Part shown: piece after piece, positions 44,487-54,532 of the stretch
Layout of the letters: every line of letters begins with the position of its first letter
How positions within the stretch are numbered: the first letter of the stretch is position 1
Origin: Tepidamorphus sp.
GTDB taxonomy: Bacteria > Pseudomonadota > Alphaproteobacteria > Rhizobiales > Tepidamorphaceae
Assembly: GCA_028280885.1 (NCBI GenBank)
Contig: JANQKY010000035.1
Span: 1-64,000 of the forward strand
Length of the DNA stretch: 64,000 nt
Direction of reading: 5' to 3'
Position numbers and translations under genes: made by a program
The notes under the pieces: generated by a model
The model's input: the letters and a program-made list of their open reading frames with translations, nothing else
What the model was told of the DNA's origin: nothing
The model's database searches: none

Positions 44487-45827
44487 CTAGCCGTCGGCCA
44501 GATAGCGCTCCAGCCAGTGAATGTCGTACTGCCCGTCGACGATATCCTGCTCGCCGAGCAGCCGCTGGAACAGCGGGATCGTCGTCGAAATGCCGTCGAC
44601 CACATATTCGCTGAGCGCCCGGCGCAGCCGCATCAGGCATTCGTTGCGGGTCTTGCCATAGACGATCAGCTTGCCGATCAGGCTGTCGTAGTAGGGCGGG
44701 ATCCGGTAGCCCTGATAGAGCGCCGAATCGACGCGAACGCCCGGACCGCCCGGCGGATAGTAATAGGTGAGCTCGCCGGGCGAGGGCTGGAAGGTCTGCG
44801 GGTCCTCGGCGTTGATCCGGCATTCGATCGAATGGCCCGACAGGACGATGTCGGACTGTTTGACCGACAGTTCGCCACCCGAGGCGACGCGGATCTGCTC
44901 GTTGACGAGGTCGATGCCGGTGATCATCTCGGTGACCGGATGCTCCACCTGCAGCCGCGTGTTCATCTCGATGAAGAAGAATTCGCCGCGCTCGTAGAGG
45001 AATTCGATCGTGCCGGCGCCGGAATAGCCGAGTTCGGCGACCGCCTCGGCGACGCGCGTGCCGATTTCCTCGCGCTCGCGGGCATTGATCCCCGGCGACG
45101 TCGCCTCTTCCCAGACCTTCTGGTGGCGCCGCTGCAGGGAACAGTCGCGTTCGCCCAGATGAACGCCGGCGCCCTTGCCGTCGCCGAAGATCTGGATCTC
45201 GATATGGCGCGGCTTCTCCAGATAGCGCTCGATATAGAGCGCATCGTCGCCGAAGGCGGCCTTGGCCTCGGCGCGGGCGGTCGACAGCGCCTGCGGCAAC
45301 GCGTCCGGCGTCATCGCCACCTTCATGCCGCGCCCGCCACCGCCGGCCGACGCCTTGACGAGCAGCGGATAGCCGACTTCGGCTGCGACGCGCTTGGCCT
45401 CGTCATCGTCGGTGACGGCGCCGTCGGAGCCGGGGACCACCGGAATGCCGAGCCGCTTGGCGGTCCGCTTGGCCTCGATCTTGTCGCCCATCAGGCGGAT
45501 ATGCTCGGGCGAGGGGCCGATGAAGGTAATGTCGTGATCGCGCAGGATATCGGCGAAGCGGGCGTTCTCCGACAGGAACCCGTAGCCTGGATGCACCGCG
45601 TCCGCGCCGGTGATCTCGCAGGCCGACATCAGCGCCGGGATGTTCAGATAGCTGTCGCGGGCAGGCGGCGGGCCGATGCACACGCTTTCGTCGGCAAGCC
45701 GGACATGCATCGCATCGGCGTCGGCCGTCGAATGGACCGCGACGGTCGCAATGCCCAGTTCCTTGCAGGCGCGCAGGACTCTAAGGGCGATTTCCCCGCG
45801 ATTGGCGATCAGGATCTTGTCGAACAT
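44487..45827 (-). CDS. accC: Acetyl-CoA carboxylase, biotin carboxylase subunit
   Basis: 446 residues. [20 protein letters not shown] opening, ATP-grasp core with [49 protein letters not shown] and [13 protein letters not shown]. It carboxylates biotin on AccB for malonyl-CoA synthesis. ATG 45827, 14 bp after accB. Confidence 0.97.
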   Translation of the reverse strand: MFDKILIANRGEIALRVLRACKELGIATVAVHSTADADAMHVRLADESVCIGPPPARDSYLNIPALMSACEITGADAVHPGYGFLSENARFADILRDHDITFIGPSPEHIRLMGDKIEAKRTAKRLGIPVVPGSDGAVTDDDEAKRVAAEVGYPLLVKASAGGGGRGMKVAMTPDALPQALSTARAEAKAAFGDDALYIERYLEKPRHIEIQIFGDGKGAGVHLGERDCSLQRRHQKVWEEATSPGINAREREEIGTRVAEAVAELGYSGAGTIEFLYERGEFFFIEMNTRLQVEHPVTEMITGIDLVNEQIRVASGGELSVKQSDIVLSGHSIECRINAEDPQTFQPSPGELTYYYPPGGPGVRVDSALYQGYRIPPYYDSLIGKLIVYGKTRNECLMRLRRALSEYVVDGISTTIPLFQRLLGEQDIVDGQYDIHWLERYLADG

Positions 45828-45841
45828 GCGTGATCGCCGTC

Positions 45842-46339
45842 CTATTCGATCACCAGCAACGGCTCGCCATACTCGACGGGCTGCGCATCATCCACCAGGA
45901 TCGCCGTGACGGTGCCCGCCTTCGGGGCGGGGATCGGGTTCATCGTCTTCATCGCCTCGACGATGAGGACCGTCTGGCCGACCTCGACCGACGCGCCGAC
46001 CTCGATGAAGGGCTGGGCGCCGGGTTCGGGCGCTCGGTAGGCCGTGCCCACCATCGGCGAGGTAACCGTGCCGGGCTTCGGCTCCGCCTCGCTGGAGGTG
46101 GCCGGCGCCTGGGCGGGTGCGGCGGGCGCCTGGGCGGCCGGTGCCGCGACCGGCGCGCTTGCCGCCACCGGGACGTTCACCGCCGGAATGCTTGCGATCG
46201 GGGCTGCCACGATCTCTCGGGCGACACGGATGCGCAGGCCCTCCTGTTCGACCTCGATTTCGCTCAGCTCGGTCTCCTTGACCAGCCTGGCGAGTTCGCG
46301 AATGAGATCCTGATCGATATCCCGTCCGGTTGTTGTCAT
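45842..46339 (-). CDS. accB: Acetyl-CoA carboxylase, biotin carboxyl carrier protein
   Basis: 165 residues from ATG 46339: N-terminal domain ([20 protein letters not shown]), an Ala/Pro linker and the biotinyl domain with the lysine target EAMKTMN. ATG 46339 (MTTTGRDID) gives the normal start. aroQ commonly lies just upstream in this gene block but is not present in the 217-bp gap to dsbA. Confidence 0.95.
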   Translation of the reverse strand: MTTTGRDIDQDLIRELARLVKETELSEIEVEQEGLRIRVAREIVAAPIASIPAVNVPVAASAPVAAPAAQAPAAPAQAPATSSEAEPKPGTVTSPMVGTAYRAPEPGAQPFIEVGASVEVGQTVLIVEAMKTMNPIPAPKAGTVTAILVDDAQPVEYGEPLLVIE

Positions 46340-46556
46340 ACGTGTTTTCCCTGGCGACCGGTCGGCGGCACAGCGCCGATCGGAATGCGGCACCTAAACG
46401 GCGGCCTCAAAGGCGGATCTGGTCGGAACAGTATCGTCCCGACAAGTCATACATATAGGTTCGGCCGCGATCCGCAAATCGCGACCGTCCCGGTCCTGGA
46501 TATTTTTTGTCGGATTGGCCCCGATTGGTCGGATCGGGCCCGCCGGTCGCGCGCGA

Positions 46557-47432
46557 TCAGCAGGTCAGGCATTCCTTTTCGCGCGCCTCGGCGATCCGCT
46601 CCTGCAGCGCCTCGAAGCTGACTGCGCCGGGAATGACCTCCTCGCCGACGACGAAGGCCGGCGTGCCGCGCAGCCCGAGCGCCTCGGCGACGCGGAAATT
46701 CTCCGAGATCGCCTCGTCGACCTCCGGCTTCCGCGACGCCTTCTCGACGGCCTTGCGGTCGATGCCCAGCGACTCGGCCACCGCGAGCGCCCGCTCCTTA
46801 TCGATGCCGCCACCGCCGCCGGGCTGCGCCATCAGTTCCAGATGGAAGTCGAGATAGCGCTCCGGGGCGACCATCTGGATACCGTGGGCAACACGGGCCG
46901 CACCCGCCGAACCCTCGGTCAGGATCGGCCACTCCTTGAACACCACGCGCAGGTTCGGGTCCGACTGCATCAGATCGATGAGCGCCGGCAGCATTCGCTT
47001 GCAGTAGCCGCAATTGTAATCGAAGAACTCGACCAGCGTGACGTCGCCGTCGGGATTGCCGGCGACCGGCGAATGCTCGGAGCGGAAGATTTCGTCGGCG
47101 TTGGAGGCAAGCGCCTCGCTGCGCGCGGTCGCCTCGTCCTGCTCGCGCTTTGCTTCCAGCGCCACCAGCACTTCTTCCAGAACGCCGGGGTTTTCCAGGA
47201 GATACTGCCGCACGATCGGGCCGATGGTCTTGGTGTCCAGCGTTTCGGCCCTGAACTGGTCGATCTTCTGGTCTATCTTCTGATCGATCATCCGCTCGAC
47301 CGCCGGCGCGCTGATGGCGCCGTCCTCGGCCTTGGCGGGGGTCATGGCGATGCCTGCAAGCGCCGTCAGGCCCAGGGCGACCGCCGCCGCGCGATAGGCG
47401 ACCGGACGGACAATTCGACCAACTTTCATCAT
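46557..47432 (-). CDS. DsbA-family thiol-disulfide protein (periplasmic)
   Basis: 291 residues from ATG 47432: signal peptide to about residue 34 (AMTPAKA-ED), a helical region with KIDQKIDQ repeats, and a thioredoxin fold with Cys141-Gly-Tyr-Cys144 (VEFFDYNCGYCKRM) and the cis-Pro GLRGTPAFVVG. The C-terminus also ends with a CxxC-like pair (ECLTC). CGYC and the long helical prefix suggest the DsbA/ScsC-like alphaproteobacterial group; an oxidase or isomerase role cannot be separated by sequence. Confidence 0.88.
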   Translation of the reverse strand: MMKVGRIVRPVAYRAAAVALGLTALAGIAMTPAKAEDGAISAPAVERMIDQKIDQKIDQFRAETLDTKTIGPIVRQYLLENPGVLEEVLVALEAKREQDEATARSEALASNADEIFRSEHSPVAGNPDGDVTLVEFFDYNCGYCKRMLPALIDLMQSDPNLRVVFKEWPILTEGSAGAARVAHGIQMVAPERYLDFHLELMAQPGGGGGIDKERALAVAESLGIDRKAVEKASRKPEVDEAISENFRVAEALGLRGTPAFVVGEEVIPGAVSFEALQERIAEAREKECLTC

Positions 47433-47583
47433 AATCCTGCTGTTCCCGTACCGAGGGACCGGCGCGAACCGGTCCAAGATCAAGGGCTCCTGCGGACGCG
47501 CGGCCCGTGGGGAGAGATCCGCGGGGCATATCCGCCGCCGCTCCCGAAAAACGGCAGCGACCAGCCCGTCGAGTGTGGATGTA

Positions 47584-49017
47584 TCACGTCCGCGGCGGCC
47601 TGTATTTCAAAATATCGTCAGCCCTGAGCCAGGCCGGCGAGCCGTGCTTCAGGCCCTGCTGGGCGCGGCCGGCGAAGCGCTTGGCGAGCTCATGGTCGCC
47701 GCGCGCGAAATGTTCCTGGGCGGTCGCGAGCTCGGCCTCGGCGACGCGGCCCGACTTGCCGTAGGCGATCGCGAGCTGGCGGTAGCCCGTTGCAAAATCC
47801 GGCTCGGCCTGGAGGCCCTGGTTAAGCTGCCGGATGCCCTGGCCGAGCAGGTTCTGATCGCCGGTGGCAACCAGCGCGCCGCCGAGCGCCACCCGGATCA
47901 GGCCGGGGCGCGGCGCCATCGAGACGGCCCTCTGATAGGGCGCGATCGCCTCGCGCGGCCGGCCCGCCTTGACCAGCAGGTCGCCCTTCAGCTCATGGAA
48001 ATACGGGTTGTTCGGCTCCGCCCGGATCAGCCGGTCGGTGCCCGACAGCGCGTCGCGATAGCTGCCGCTGCGCATCTTCGAGATCGTGCGGGCGTAATTG
48101 GCGGCAACCGAATTGTCGGAGCGGGGATAGCGCCTGGCGACGCTGCTTGGATGTTCGAGATAGCCGTGCAGCTTGGCGCGGGCCAGGTTGTGGCGATGCT
48201 GCAGGGCCGGCGGGTCCTTCTTCTCGTAGTGCGGGCTCTGGCGGGCAAGCTGCTCGAGCGCTGCGATACGCTCGCGCGGCATCGGGTGGCTGACCGCGTA
48301 GGGGTCGGTGTATTTCGTCGACAGGAAGGACTGGCTGGCGAGATTGGAAAAGGTCTCCAGCATGCCCTTGGTGGACTGGCCGGTGGCGTTGAGATAGTTG
48401 ACCGCGGCCCGGTCGGCGGAGGATTCCTCGCTGCGCCGGTAGGACAAGAGCGACCGGTTGGCCATGTGCTGGCCGCCGAGCATCAGCGCCTGGCCGGCCT
48501 GCGCGCCGGTGCCGCCGGCGCCCGCCATCGCGCCTGCCGCCATGGCGCCGGCGCCCAGCAGCATGGTGAGCACCGACATCGCCTGCGCGCCGCGGATCTC
48601 CGAGCGCATGCGGGCCAGATGCCCGCCGGCGATATGGCCCGTTTCATGCGCCATCACGCCGATCACCTCGTTCGGCGTCTTGGCCTGCATCAGCACGCCG
48701 GAATTGATGAAGATGCGCCGCCCGTCGGCGACGAAGGCGTTGAAGGTCGGCGAGGCGATCAGATAGATCTGCACGGCGCTCGCGCCGACGCCGGCGGCCC
48801 GCAGGATCGGCACGGTATAGTCGCTGAGCAGCGCCTCGATCTCGGCATCGCGGATGAAGCCGCCGCGCACTTGCGCCGGCGCCGGCGTGGCCATGGCCGA
48901 GGCAAGCGCCAGGACGGCGGCCATCGACACGGCGCGCCGGCCAAAGCGACGGAGCGGGGAGGGGGACGTCTTTATGGCTCCGGTTTCCCCGGTGTTACGG
49001 AGTGGCGAAGAAAACAT
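47584..49017 (-). CDS. M48 metalloprotease with TPR tail (BepA/YfgC-like)
   Basis: 477 residues: signal peptide (VLALASAMATPAPA), M48 core with the zinc site His124-Glu-x2-His128 (MAHETGHIAGGHLA) and the second glutamate zone in SEESSADRAAVNYL, then tetratricopeptide repeats (about 330-470, e.g. HELKGDLLVKAGRPREAIAPYQRAV). BepA-type proteins act on stalled outer-membrane protein assembly intermediates. 151 bp separate it from dsbA, both minus strand. Confidence 0.9.
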   Translation of the reverse strand: MFSSPLRNTGETGAIKTSPSPLRRFGRRAVSMAAVLALASAMATPAPAQVRGGFIRDAEIEALLSDYTVPILRAAGVGASAVQIYLIASPTFNAFVADGRRIFINSGVLMQAKTPNEVIGVMAHETGHIAGGHLARMRSEIRGAQAMSVLTMLLGAGAMAAGAMAGAGGTGAQAGQALMLGGQHMANRSLLSYRRSEESSADRAAVNYLNATGQSTKGMLETFSNLASQSFLSTKYTDPYAVSHPMPRERIAALEQLARQSPHYEKKDPPALQHRHNLARAKLHGYLEHPSSVARRYPRSDNSVAANYARTISKMRSGSYRDALSGTDRLIRAEPNNPYFHELKGDLLVKAGRPREAIAPYQRAVSMAPRPGLIRVALGGALVATGDQNLLGQGIRQLNQGLQAEPDFATGYRQLAIAYGKSGRVAEAELATAQEHFARGDHELAKRFAGRAQQGLKHGSPAWLRADDILKYRPPRT

Positions 49018-49369
49018 CGTCTTCCTTTGTCTGAAATGCCGCGGCGCAATCTGTTAAGCGCGCGTCTTGCCGGAAACACCCTCTCGTCAGCCGCGACAGT
49101 AGGGTCACGCGACCGGTCGGTCAAACGGGCATATTAGACGGATTCGGCAGCCGTCCTCCCGCTTGCGGCGCCGCGTGGCGCATCGGTGGAGGCCCTGCGA
49201 CGGTACGGGTGTTTGCCGGAGATTGGCCGAGGGAATGGCCAGAAGATTGCGGCGACAGCATGTCGGCGGAGCTCTTTTGCTGATCGGTTGTGCTGTTAGG
49301 ACTGGCATGGGCAGCGCACTTGCCCTAGGGCCTGTTGCATATCCGGGAAAGACGCGCAGGGAGACAGGC
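49018..49369. other. Divergent intergenic region, no supported gene
   Basis: 352 bp between the divergent M48 protease and aminotransferase genes must hold both promoters. The aminotransferase frame stays open to 49163 (a start with a hydrophobic stretch ALLLIGCAVRTG is conceivable), but no clear promoter, repeat or RNA is visible. Confidence 0.4.
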
Positions 49370-50551
49370 ATGAACACTCAGTCACCGTCAGGACCGCAAC
49401 CGGGCGCCTCGCGGCGCTCGGAGGTGGCGCCGTTCATTGCCATGGACGTGTTGCGCGACGCTAGGGAACTGGAGGCGTCGGGCCGACATGTCCTGCATCT
49501 CGAAGTCGGCCAGCCCGGCGCGCCGGCCCCGGCGGGCGTCCGCGCCGCCGTCGACGCCGCGCTCGACGACGGTCGCATCGGCTATACCGAAGCGCTCGGC
49601 ATCCAGCCCCTGCGCGAGCGAATCGCGCAGCACTATCGCGAGACCTACGACGTCTCCGTCGATCCGGGCCGGATCATCGTCACGACGGGATCGTCGGCCG
49701 GTTTCGTGCTGGCCTTTCTGGGCTGTTTCGATCCCGGCGACGCGGTCGCGCTCGCAGCCCCCGGCTATCCCGCCTATCGCAATATCCTGGCCGCGACCGG
49801 CCTGCGCACGGTCTGGCTGGAAACGAGCGAGGCGAGCGGCTGGGTGCCGACGCCGGACCTGCTTCACACGGCCGCGCAGGAGGGTGGGCTTGACGGCATC
49901 CTGGTCGCAAGCCCGGCCAACCCGAGCGGCACGATGCTCTCGCCCGACGCGCTGAAGGCGCTGCTCGCGGCCTCGCGGGCGCAGGGCCTGTGGTTCATTT
50001 CAGACGAAATCTATCACGGCCTGACTTATGGCCAGGACAGCGCCACCGCGCTGCAGTTCGACGACGACGCGATCATCATCAACAGCTTTTCGAAATACTA
50101 CTGCATGACCGGCTGGCGGATCGGCTGGATGATCGTGCCGGAGCGGCTGGTGCGGCCGATCGAGCGACTGGCGCAGAACCTCTACATCTCGCCGCCGGCC
50201 CTGTCCCAGGTCGCAGCGCTCGCCGCATTCGACTGCACCGAGGAACTGGAGCGCAACAAGGCGGTCTATGTCCGCAACCGCGCGCTGCTGGCCGACGCCC
50301 TGCCGCGGCTTGGCCTTAACCGCGTGCTGCCGATGGACGGGGCGTTCTACGCCTATGCCGATGTCGGCCGCTTCACCAACGATTCCCGCGCCTTCGCCCG
50401 GCGCATGCTGCACGAGGCCGGGATCGCGGCGACCCCTGGCCTCGATTTCGACCCCGATCGCGGCAACAGGTTCCTGCGCTTTTCCTTCGCCGGCCCGACC
50501 GCCGATATCGAACAGGCGATCGACCGCCTCGACGGCTGGCTCAAGCGGTAG
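49370..50551 (+). CDS. PLP-dependent aminotransferase (class I/II, AspC-like)
   Basis: 393 residues from ATG 49370. The cofactor lysine is Lys242 in NSFSKYYCMTGWRIGW; the PLP-binding Asp-x-x-Tyr is in FISDEIYHGLTYG; ANPSGTM and the C-terminal RFLRFSFAG arginine (substrate carboxylate) are present. Fold type I. Specificity (aspartate, aromatic or alanine) cannot be read. It often neighbours the M48/rne block in Rhizobiales. A bidirectional hairpin separates it from rne. Confidence 0.88.
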   Translation: MNTQSPSGPQPGASRRSEVAPFIAMDVLRDARELEASGRHVLHLEVGQPGAPAPAGVRAAVDAALDDGRIGYTEALGIQPLRERIAQHYRETYDVSVDPGRIIVTTGSSAGFVLAFLGCFDPGDAVALAAPGYPAYRNILAATGLRTVWLETSEASGWVPTPDLLHTAAQEGGLDGILVASPANPSGTMLSPDALKALLAASRAQGLWFISDEIYHGLTYGQDSATALQFDDDAIIINSFSKYYCMTGWRIGWMIVPERLVRPIERLAQNLYISPPALSQVAALAAFDCTEELERNKAVYVRNRALLADALPRLGLNRVLPMDGAFYAYADVGRFTNDSRAFARRMLHEAGIAATPGLDFDPDRGNRFLRFSFAGPTADIEQAIDRLDGWLKR

Positions 50552-50561
50552 GGGACAAGAA

Positions 50562-50586
50562 AAAGGGCGGCTCCTGGCCGCCCTTT
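50562..50586 (-). terminator. Rho-independent terminator between aminotransferase and rne
   Basis: Stem AAAGGGCGGC / GCCGCCCTTT with a 5-nt loop. On the minus strand it is followed by TTTTTC, giving rne a good terminator; the plus side (TTTGTCG) is weaker. It sits 20 bp after the rne stop codon and may serve both convergent genes. Confidence 0.75.
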
Positions 50587-50606
50587 GTCGTTTCATCGAG
50601 ATCCGA

Positions 50607-53600
50607 TCAGCTGCGCCGGCGCCACCAGCCGCGGCGCGGTGGAGCGGGCGGGGCCGTGTCCTGCACGACGGCCTCTTCGACGGGTGCCGGCTCGGCGGTA
50701 TCCGTCTCGACGGCATCCGTCACCGCTGTTCCCTCGATCATTTCCAGCGCAGGTGCGGTGTCCTCTGCGTCTGTTTCCTCCGCAGAAGCGTCCTCTGCCG
50801 GCGGTTCTTCCGAAGCGGATGCCTCTTCCGCCACGGCGACCGGTGCGGCCTCGGGCTCCTGCTCGTCTGCTGCGGCAACATCCGATGCGGGGGCATCCGG
50901 CTGATCGGCGGCCGGTGTTTCTCCGGCGTCCGATGCAGGCGCCTCGGCGACGCTGTCCGTCTCCGCCGGCTGCGAAACCGCATCCGCGCCCGGCTCGGCC
51001 TCAAGCGCGGCGGCCTCCGCTTCCGCCTTGGCCTTCGAGCGGCGCGGCGCGCGGCGCCGGCGGGCGGGCTTCTCGACTGCGTCCGGCGCAGTCGCGGCAT
51101 CGGCCTCCTCGGACGCCGGCTCGGTCGACGCCGTCTCTTCGCCGGTCATCTGCGTTGCCGGGGCCTCGGCGGCTTCCGACGTTTCGGGGGCCTCGCCGGT
51201 TTCGGCATCCGGCTTGGCGGCGGCGTTCGCGCCGTCGAAATTCCATTCCGCGGGCGCCTCGATCGAGGGCTGCTCCTCGCTCACCTGGGTCGAGGCGGCC
51301 TGATCGCCGCGATGGCGCCTGCCGCCGCGCCGGCCGCGCCGCCTGCGGCGCCCGCCCTGCTGCTCGCCCGATTGCGCATCGCCGCCTTCCGAAGACGCCT
51401 GCTCCGATTCGCCGGTCTCCGCCGCCTCGGCGTCGGCCGCCTCCGCTTCGCCGGTGGTCGTCTCCACGGCGGCGTCATCGTTCGGCGAACCGCGCCGCCG
51501 CCGACGCCGGCGACGGCGCTTGCCACCGCTTTCCTCGTCGGCGGATGCTGCGGGGCCGGACGCCTCGGCGGCGTCGTCCCCATCCGTTTCCGCCTCGTCG
51601 AGGTCCGGAGACACCGAGATCGGCCGGATGACCGCATCGCGATCCTGGGCGCGGGCCGGCTCGCCCTTTTCCATCTCGAAGGCCGACGCGCCGAGCGTCT
51701 CGTCCGCGTCGACGCTGATGATCACCGAGAACCGGTCCTCCAACTCGCGCAGATGCATGCGCTTCTGATTGAGCACGTAGAGCGCGACATTCGCCCGGGT
51801 CCGGATCGCCAGATCGGTCGGCTTGCCCTTGAGCAATTCGCCTTCGATCGAGCGCAGCAATTGCAGGGCAACCGATTCGACCGAGCGGACCCGCCCGGTG
51901 CCCTCGCAATGGGCGCAAAGCTGCATGGTCGAATCGAGCACGCTGGAGCGGATGCGCTGGCGCGACATCTCAAGCAGGCCGAAATGGCTGATGCGGCCGA
52001 CCTGGATGCGCGCCCGGTCGCGCCGCAGCGCTTCCTTCAGGCGCCGTTCCACCGCCTTGTTGTTGCGCTTCTCCTCCATGTCGATGAAGTCGATGACGAT
52101 CAGCCCGGCCAGGTCGCGCAGTCGCAACTGGCGCGCCACCTCGTCGGCGGCCTCCAGATTGGTCTTCAGCGCGGTGTCCTCGATATTGTGCTCGCGGGTC
52201 GACCGGCCGGAGTTCACGTCGATGGAGACCAGCGCCTCGGTCTGGTTCATGACGATGTAGCCGCCGGATTTCATCGTGACCTGCGGGCTGAACATCGCGT
52301 CGAGCTGCGATTCGATCCGGTACTTGCCGAAGATCGGGTCGGGCTCGCGATAGGGCTGGATGTTCTTGGCATGGCTCGGCATGAGCATGCGCATGAAGTC
52401 CTTGGCCTCGCGATAGGCCTCGTCGCCGGAAACCTGAACCTGCTCGATATCCTTGGTGTAGAGGTCGCGGATGGCGCGCTTGACCAGGCTGCCTTCCTCG
52501 TAGACCAGGCTCGGCGCCACCGACTTGAGTGTCAGCTCGCGGACGTTTTCCCACAGCCTGAGCAGATATTCGAAGTCGCGCTTGATCTCCGCCTTGGTGC
52601 GCGAGGCGCCGGCGGTGCGCAGGATGACGCCCATGCCCTCCGGCACGTCCAATTCGCCGGCGATGCCCTTCAGGCGCTTGCGGTCGGTGGCGTTGACGAT
52701 CTTGCGCGAGATGCCGCCGCCGCGCGCGGTGTTCGGCATCAGCACGGAATAGCGCCCGGCCAGCGACAGATAGGTGGTCAGCGCGGCGCCCTTGTTGCCG
52801 CGTTCCTCCTTGACGACCTGAACCAGCAGGATCTGCCGCTTCTTGATGACTTCCTGGATCTTGTAGTTGCGGCGCGGCCGCGACTTGCGCACCGGCACCT
52901 CTTCCAGGGCATCGTCGCCGCCGACCGATTCGACCGCCTCCTCCTCGGACGGCGCGTCCTCGACGGCGCCGTTGACGTCCTCGCCGCCGCCATCGGCGTC
53001 CGGCGTATCCTCGGCGGCCAAGGTCGCGTCGTCGCTCTCGTCGGCGTCCGTCGTTTCCGCCACGGCCGTTTCCGGCTCGGCAGCGGCCTCGCCGTCGGTC
53101 GCCTCGCCCGTATTCGTTTCGTCGATATTTGGGACAGCCTCGACCGGTTCGCTCGAAACGGCCGCGTCCGCGACCGTCGACGACGCGACGGTCGGCTCGC
53201 CGGCATCGCTCTCAGCCGGCGCGGTCTCGACATCTGTGTCGGCGCTTTGCGCGGCGTCGGCCGGTGTCTCCGGTTCGGAGGGGGCTTCGGCAGCCGCGTC
53301 ATCGGTATCCGGCGCCTCAGCCTCGGCCGAAACGGTTTCGTCGCCCGGTTCATCGGCTGTTTCGCCGGATCTTTCGCCGGATCTTTCGGGGGCCGATTCG
53401 GACTGTGCCACCGGGTCGGCGCCGTTGTCCTCGGCACCGTTATCCTCGCCGTCGTCCGCCTTGGCCTCGGCCTCCTCGGCCTCGATCAGCGCCTGCCGGT
53501 CGGCATGCGGGATCTGGTAGTAGTCGGGATGAATTTCGCTGAAGGCCAGGAAACCGTGGCGATTCCCGCCATAGTCGACGAAAGCGGCCTGCAGGGAGGG

Positions 53601-53753
53601 CTCGACGCGGGTTACCTTTGCCAGATAAATATTGCCACGCAATTGCTGCCGGTTGGCGGCCTCGAAGTCGAACTCCTCGACCTTTCCGTCACGAACGACG
53701 ACGACCCGGGTCTCTTCCGGATGCGCCGCGTCGATAAGCATCTTAGTTGCCAT
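50607..53753 (-). CDS. rne: Ribonuclease E
   Basis: 1048 residues. The S1 domain (GNIYLAKVTRVEPSLQAAFVDYGGNRHGFL) is split by a long acidic insert (about 90-270) usual in alphaproteobacteria. Catalytic core follows: GAALTTYLSLAGRYSVLMP, VSIDVNSGRSTREHNIEDTALKTN with the catalytic aspartate, LIVIDFIDME, and the Zn-link CAHC near 613. The C-terminal 400 residues are a disordered Ala/Glu-rich scaffold with Arg patches (KRRRRRRRRRG, RRRRGRRGGRRHRG) and a terminal PRRGWWRRRS, the GWW motif known to dock PNPase in Caulobacter. Central mRNA decay enzyme and degradosome scaffold. Confidence 0.96.
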   Translation of the reverse strand: MATKMLIDAAHPEETRVVVVRDGKVEEFDFEAANRQQLRGNIYLAKVTRVEPSLQAAFVDYGGNRHGFLAFSEIHPDYYQIPHADRQALIEAEEAEAKADDGEDNGAEDNGADPVAQSESAPERSGERSGETADEPGDETVSAEAEAPDTDDAAAEAPSEPETPADAAQSADTDVETAPAESDAGEPTVASSTVADAAVSSEPVEAVPNIDETNTGEATDGEAAAEPETAVAETTDADESDDATLAAEDTPDADGGGEDVNGAVEDAPSEEEAVESVGGDDALEEVPVRKSRPRRNYKIQEVIKKRQILLVQVVKEERGNKGAALTTYLSLAGRYSVLMPNTARGGGISRKIVNATDRKRLKGIAGELDVPEGMGVILRTAGASRTKAEIKRDFEYLLRLWENVRELTLKSVAPSLVYEEGSLVKRAIRDLYTKDIEQVQVSGDEAYREAKDFMRMLMPSHAKNIQPYREPDPIFGKYRIESQLDAMFSPQVTMKSGGYIVMNQTEALVSIDVNSGRSTREHNIEDTALKTNLEAADEVARQLRLRDLAGLIVIDFIDMEEKRNNKAVERRLKEALRRDRARIQVGRISHFGLLEMSRQRIRSSVLDSTMQLCAHCEGTGRVRSVESVALQLLRSIEGELLKGKPTDLAIRTRANVALYVLNQKRMHLRELEDRFSVIISVDADETLGASAFEMEKGEPARAQDRDAVIRPISVSPDLDEAETDGDDAAEASGPAASADEESGGKRRRRRRRRRGSPNDDAAVETTTGEAEAADAEAAETGESEQASSEGGDAQSGEQQGGRRRRRGRRGGRRHRGDQAASTQVSEEQPSIEAPAEWNFDGANAAAKPDAETGEAPETSEAAEAPATQMTGEETASTEPASEEADAATAPDAVEKPARRRRAPRRSKAKAEAEAAALEAEPGADAVSQPAETDSVAEAPASDAGETPAADQPDAPASDVAAADEQEPEAAPVAVAEEASASEEPPAEDASAEETDAEDTAPALEMIEGTAVTDAVETDTAEPAPVEEAVVQDTAPPAPPRRGWWRRRS

Positions 53754-53888
53754 AGTGGGGTCTCTGAATTGCAGGGTGCGCCAGGCAGCGTCAAACCGCC
53801 CTGTCTCGGGGTAGCTCGCTCCGGAGTAACCCGTTTGGGGGCGTGCGATAGCCTGGGTCCTGGGGTTTGTGTCCCGCCGGGCAGACTC

Positions 53889-54001
53889 GCGAGGCGTGGC
53901 CTCGCAAGAAAATGCGCCCGCGCGGAAACGGAATATGGAATGTGACGGTATCGGGCCATTTTGACCGGCGTGCCTTGTGTATCGCGCTGTCGCGCGATAC
54001 A
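53889..54001 (-). promoter_or_regulatory. Hairpins in the rne 5' untranslated region
   Basis: A perfect 10-bp stem TGTATCGCGC-TGTC-GCGCGATACA (53978-54001) and a 7-bp stem GCGAGGC-GTG-GCCTCGC (53889-53905) lie 136-248 bp upstream of the rne ATG. E. coli rne is autoregulated through 5'-UTR hairpins; a similar role is inferred. The remainder of 53754-54532 has no supported gene. Confidence 0.5.
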
Positions 54002-54452
54002 GGCCGGTGGCACTCCGAAACCGAACATCCGCATCACTTTCAACTCATGCCGGCGATGGCCGGTCGATTGCTGTCTCGGCGAAACAGCAAGCTTCCTTTA
54101 CGCAACCTTGCCTGCTCGCCCGATGAGCCGCCTGGGAGAGGGCGGCAGCCATCACGAAGTCCGCGCGCATCCTGCGCAGCGGCGTTTCATTCGGCCTCCG
54201 GCTTGTTTTTCCGGATAGGGCTTCGACACGATCGCCGCGGCATGGCTTGCCGGAACCGGCCGATCTCAAGGGTGCGAAGGTCCAAAAATACGGCGAATGG
54301 ATTTCGCCCCCATTTCCGCCAGACCAGAGACGCGAATTTGAAACCTCTCTGTTATTAATGTGTTGGTTGCCGTTTATGCAAGCATTGTGTTTTGCAGGTC
54401 ACAACGCGGGAATTTTCCGGCGCAGGCGTCAATTTCCGATTAACCAAGCCGC

Positions 54453-54458
54453 TATAAT
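54453..54458 (+). promoter_or_regulatory. Possible -10 element of the amiC promoter
   Basis: A perfect TATAAT in an AT-rich patch about 75 bp upstream of the amiC start. The sequence 17-18 bp further upstream (TCAATT) is a poor -35, so activation or an alternative -35 would be needed. Confidence 0.45.
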
Positions 54459-54532
54459 CGTTGCCGAACGGTTTTCGCCTTCCGCCTGCCATGCGGCGGG
54501 CCGGTTGAAACGCTTCTGAGGAATTGGGCGCC

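Noticed and set aside
53867..54358. 163-residue ORF upstream of rne
   Set aside because: Arg/Pro-rich, no motif, runs through the leader hairpins; no ribosome site.
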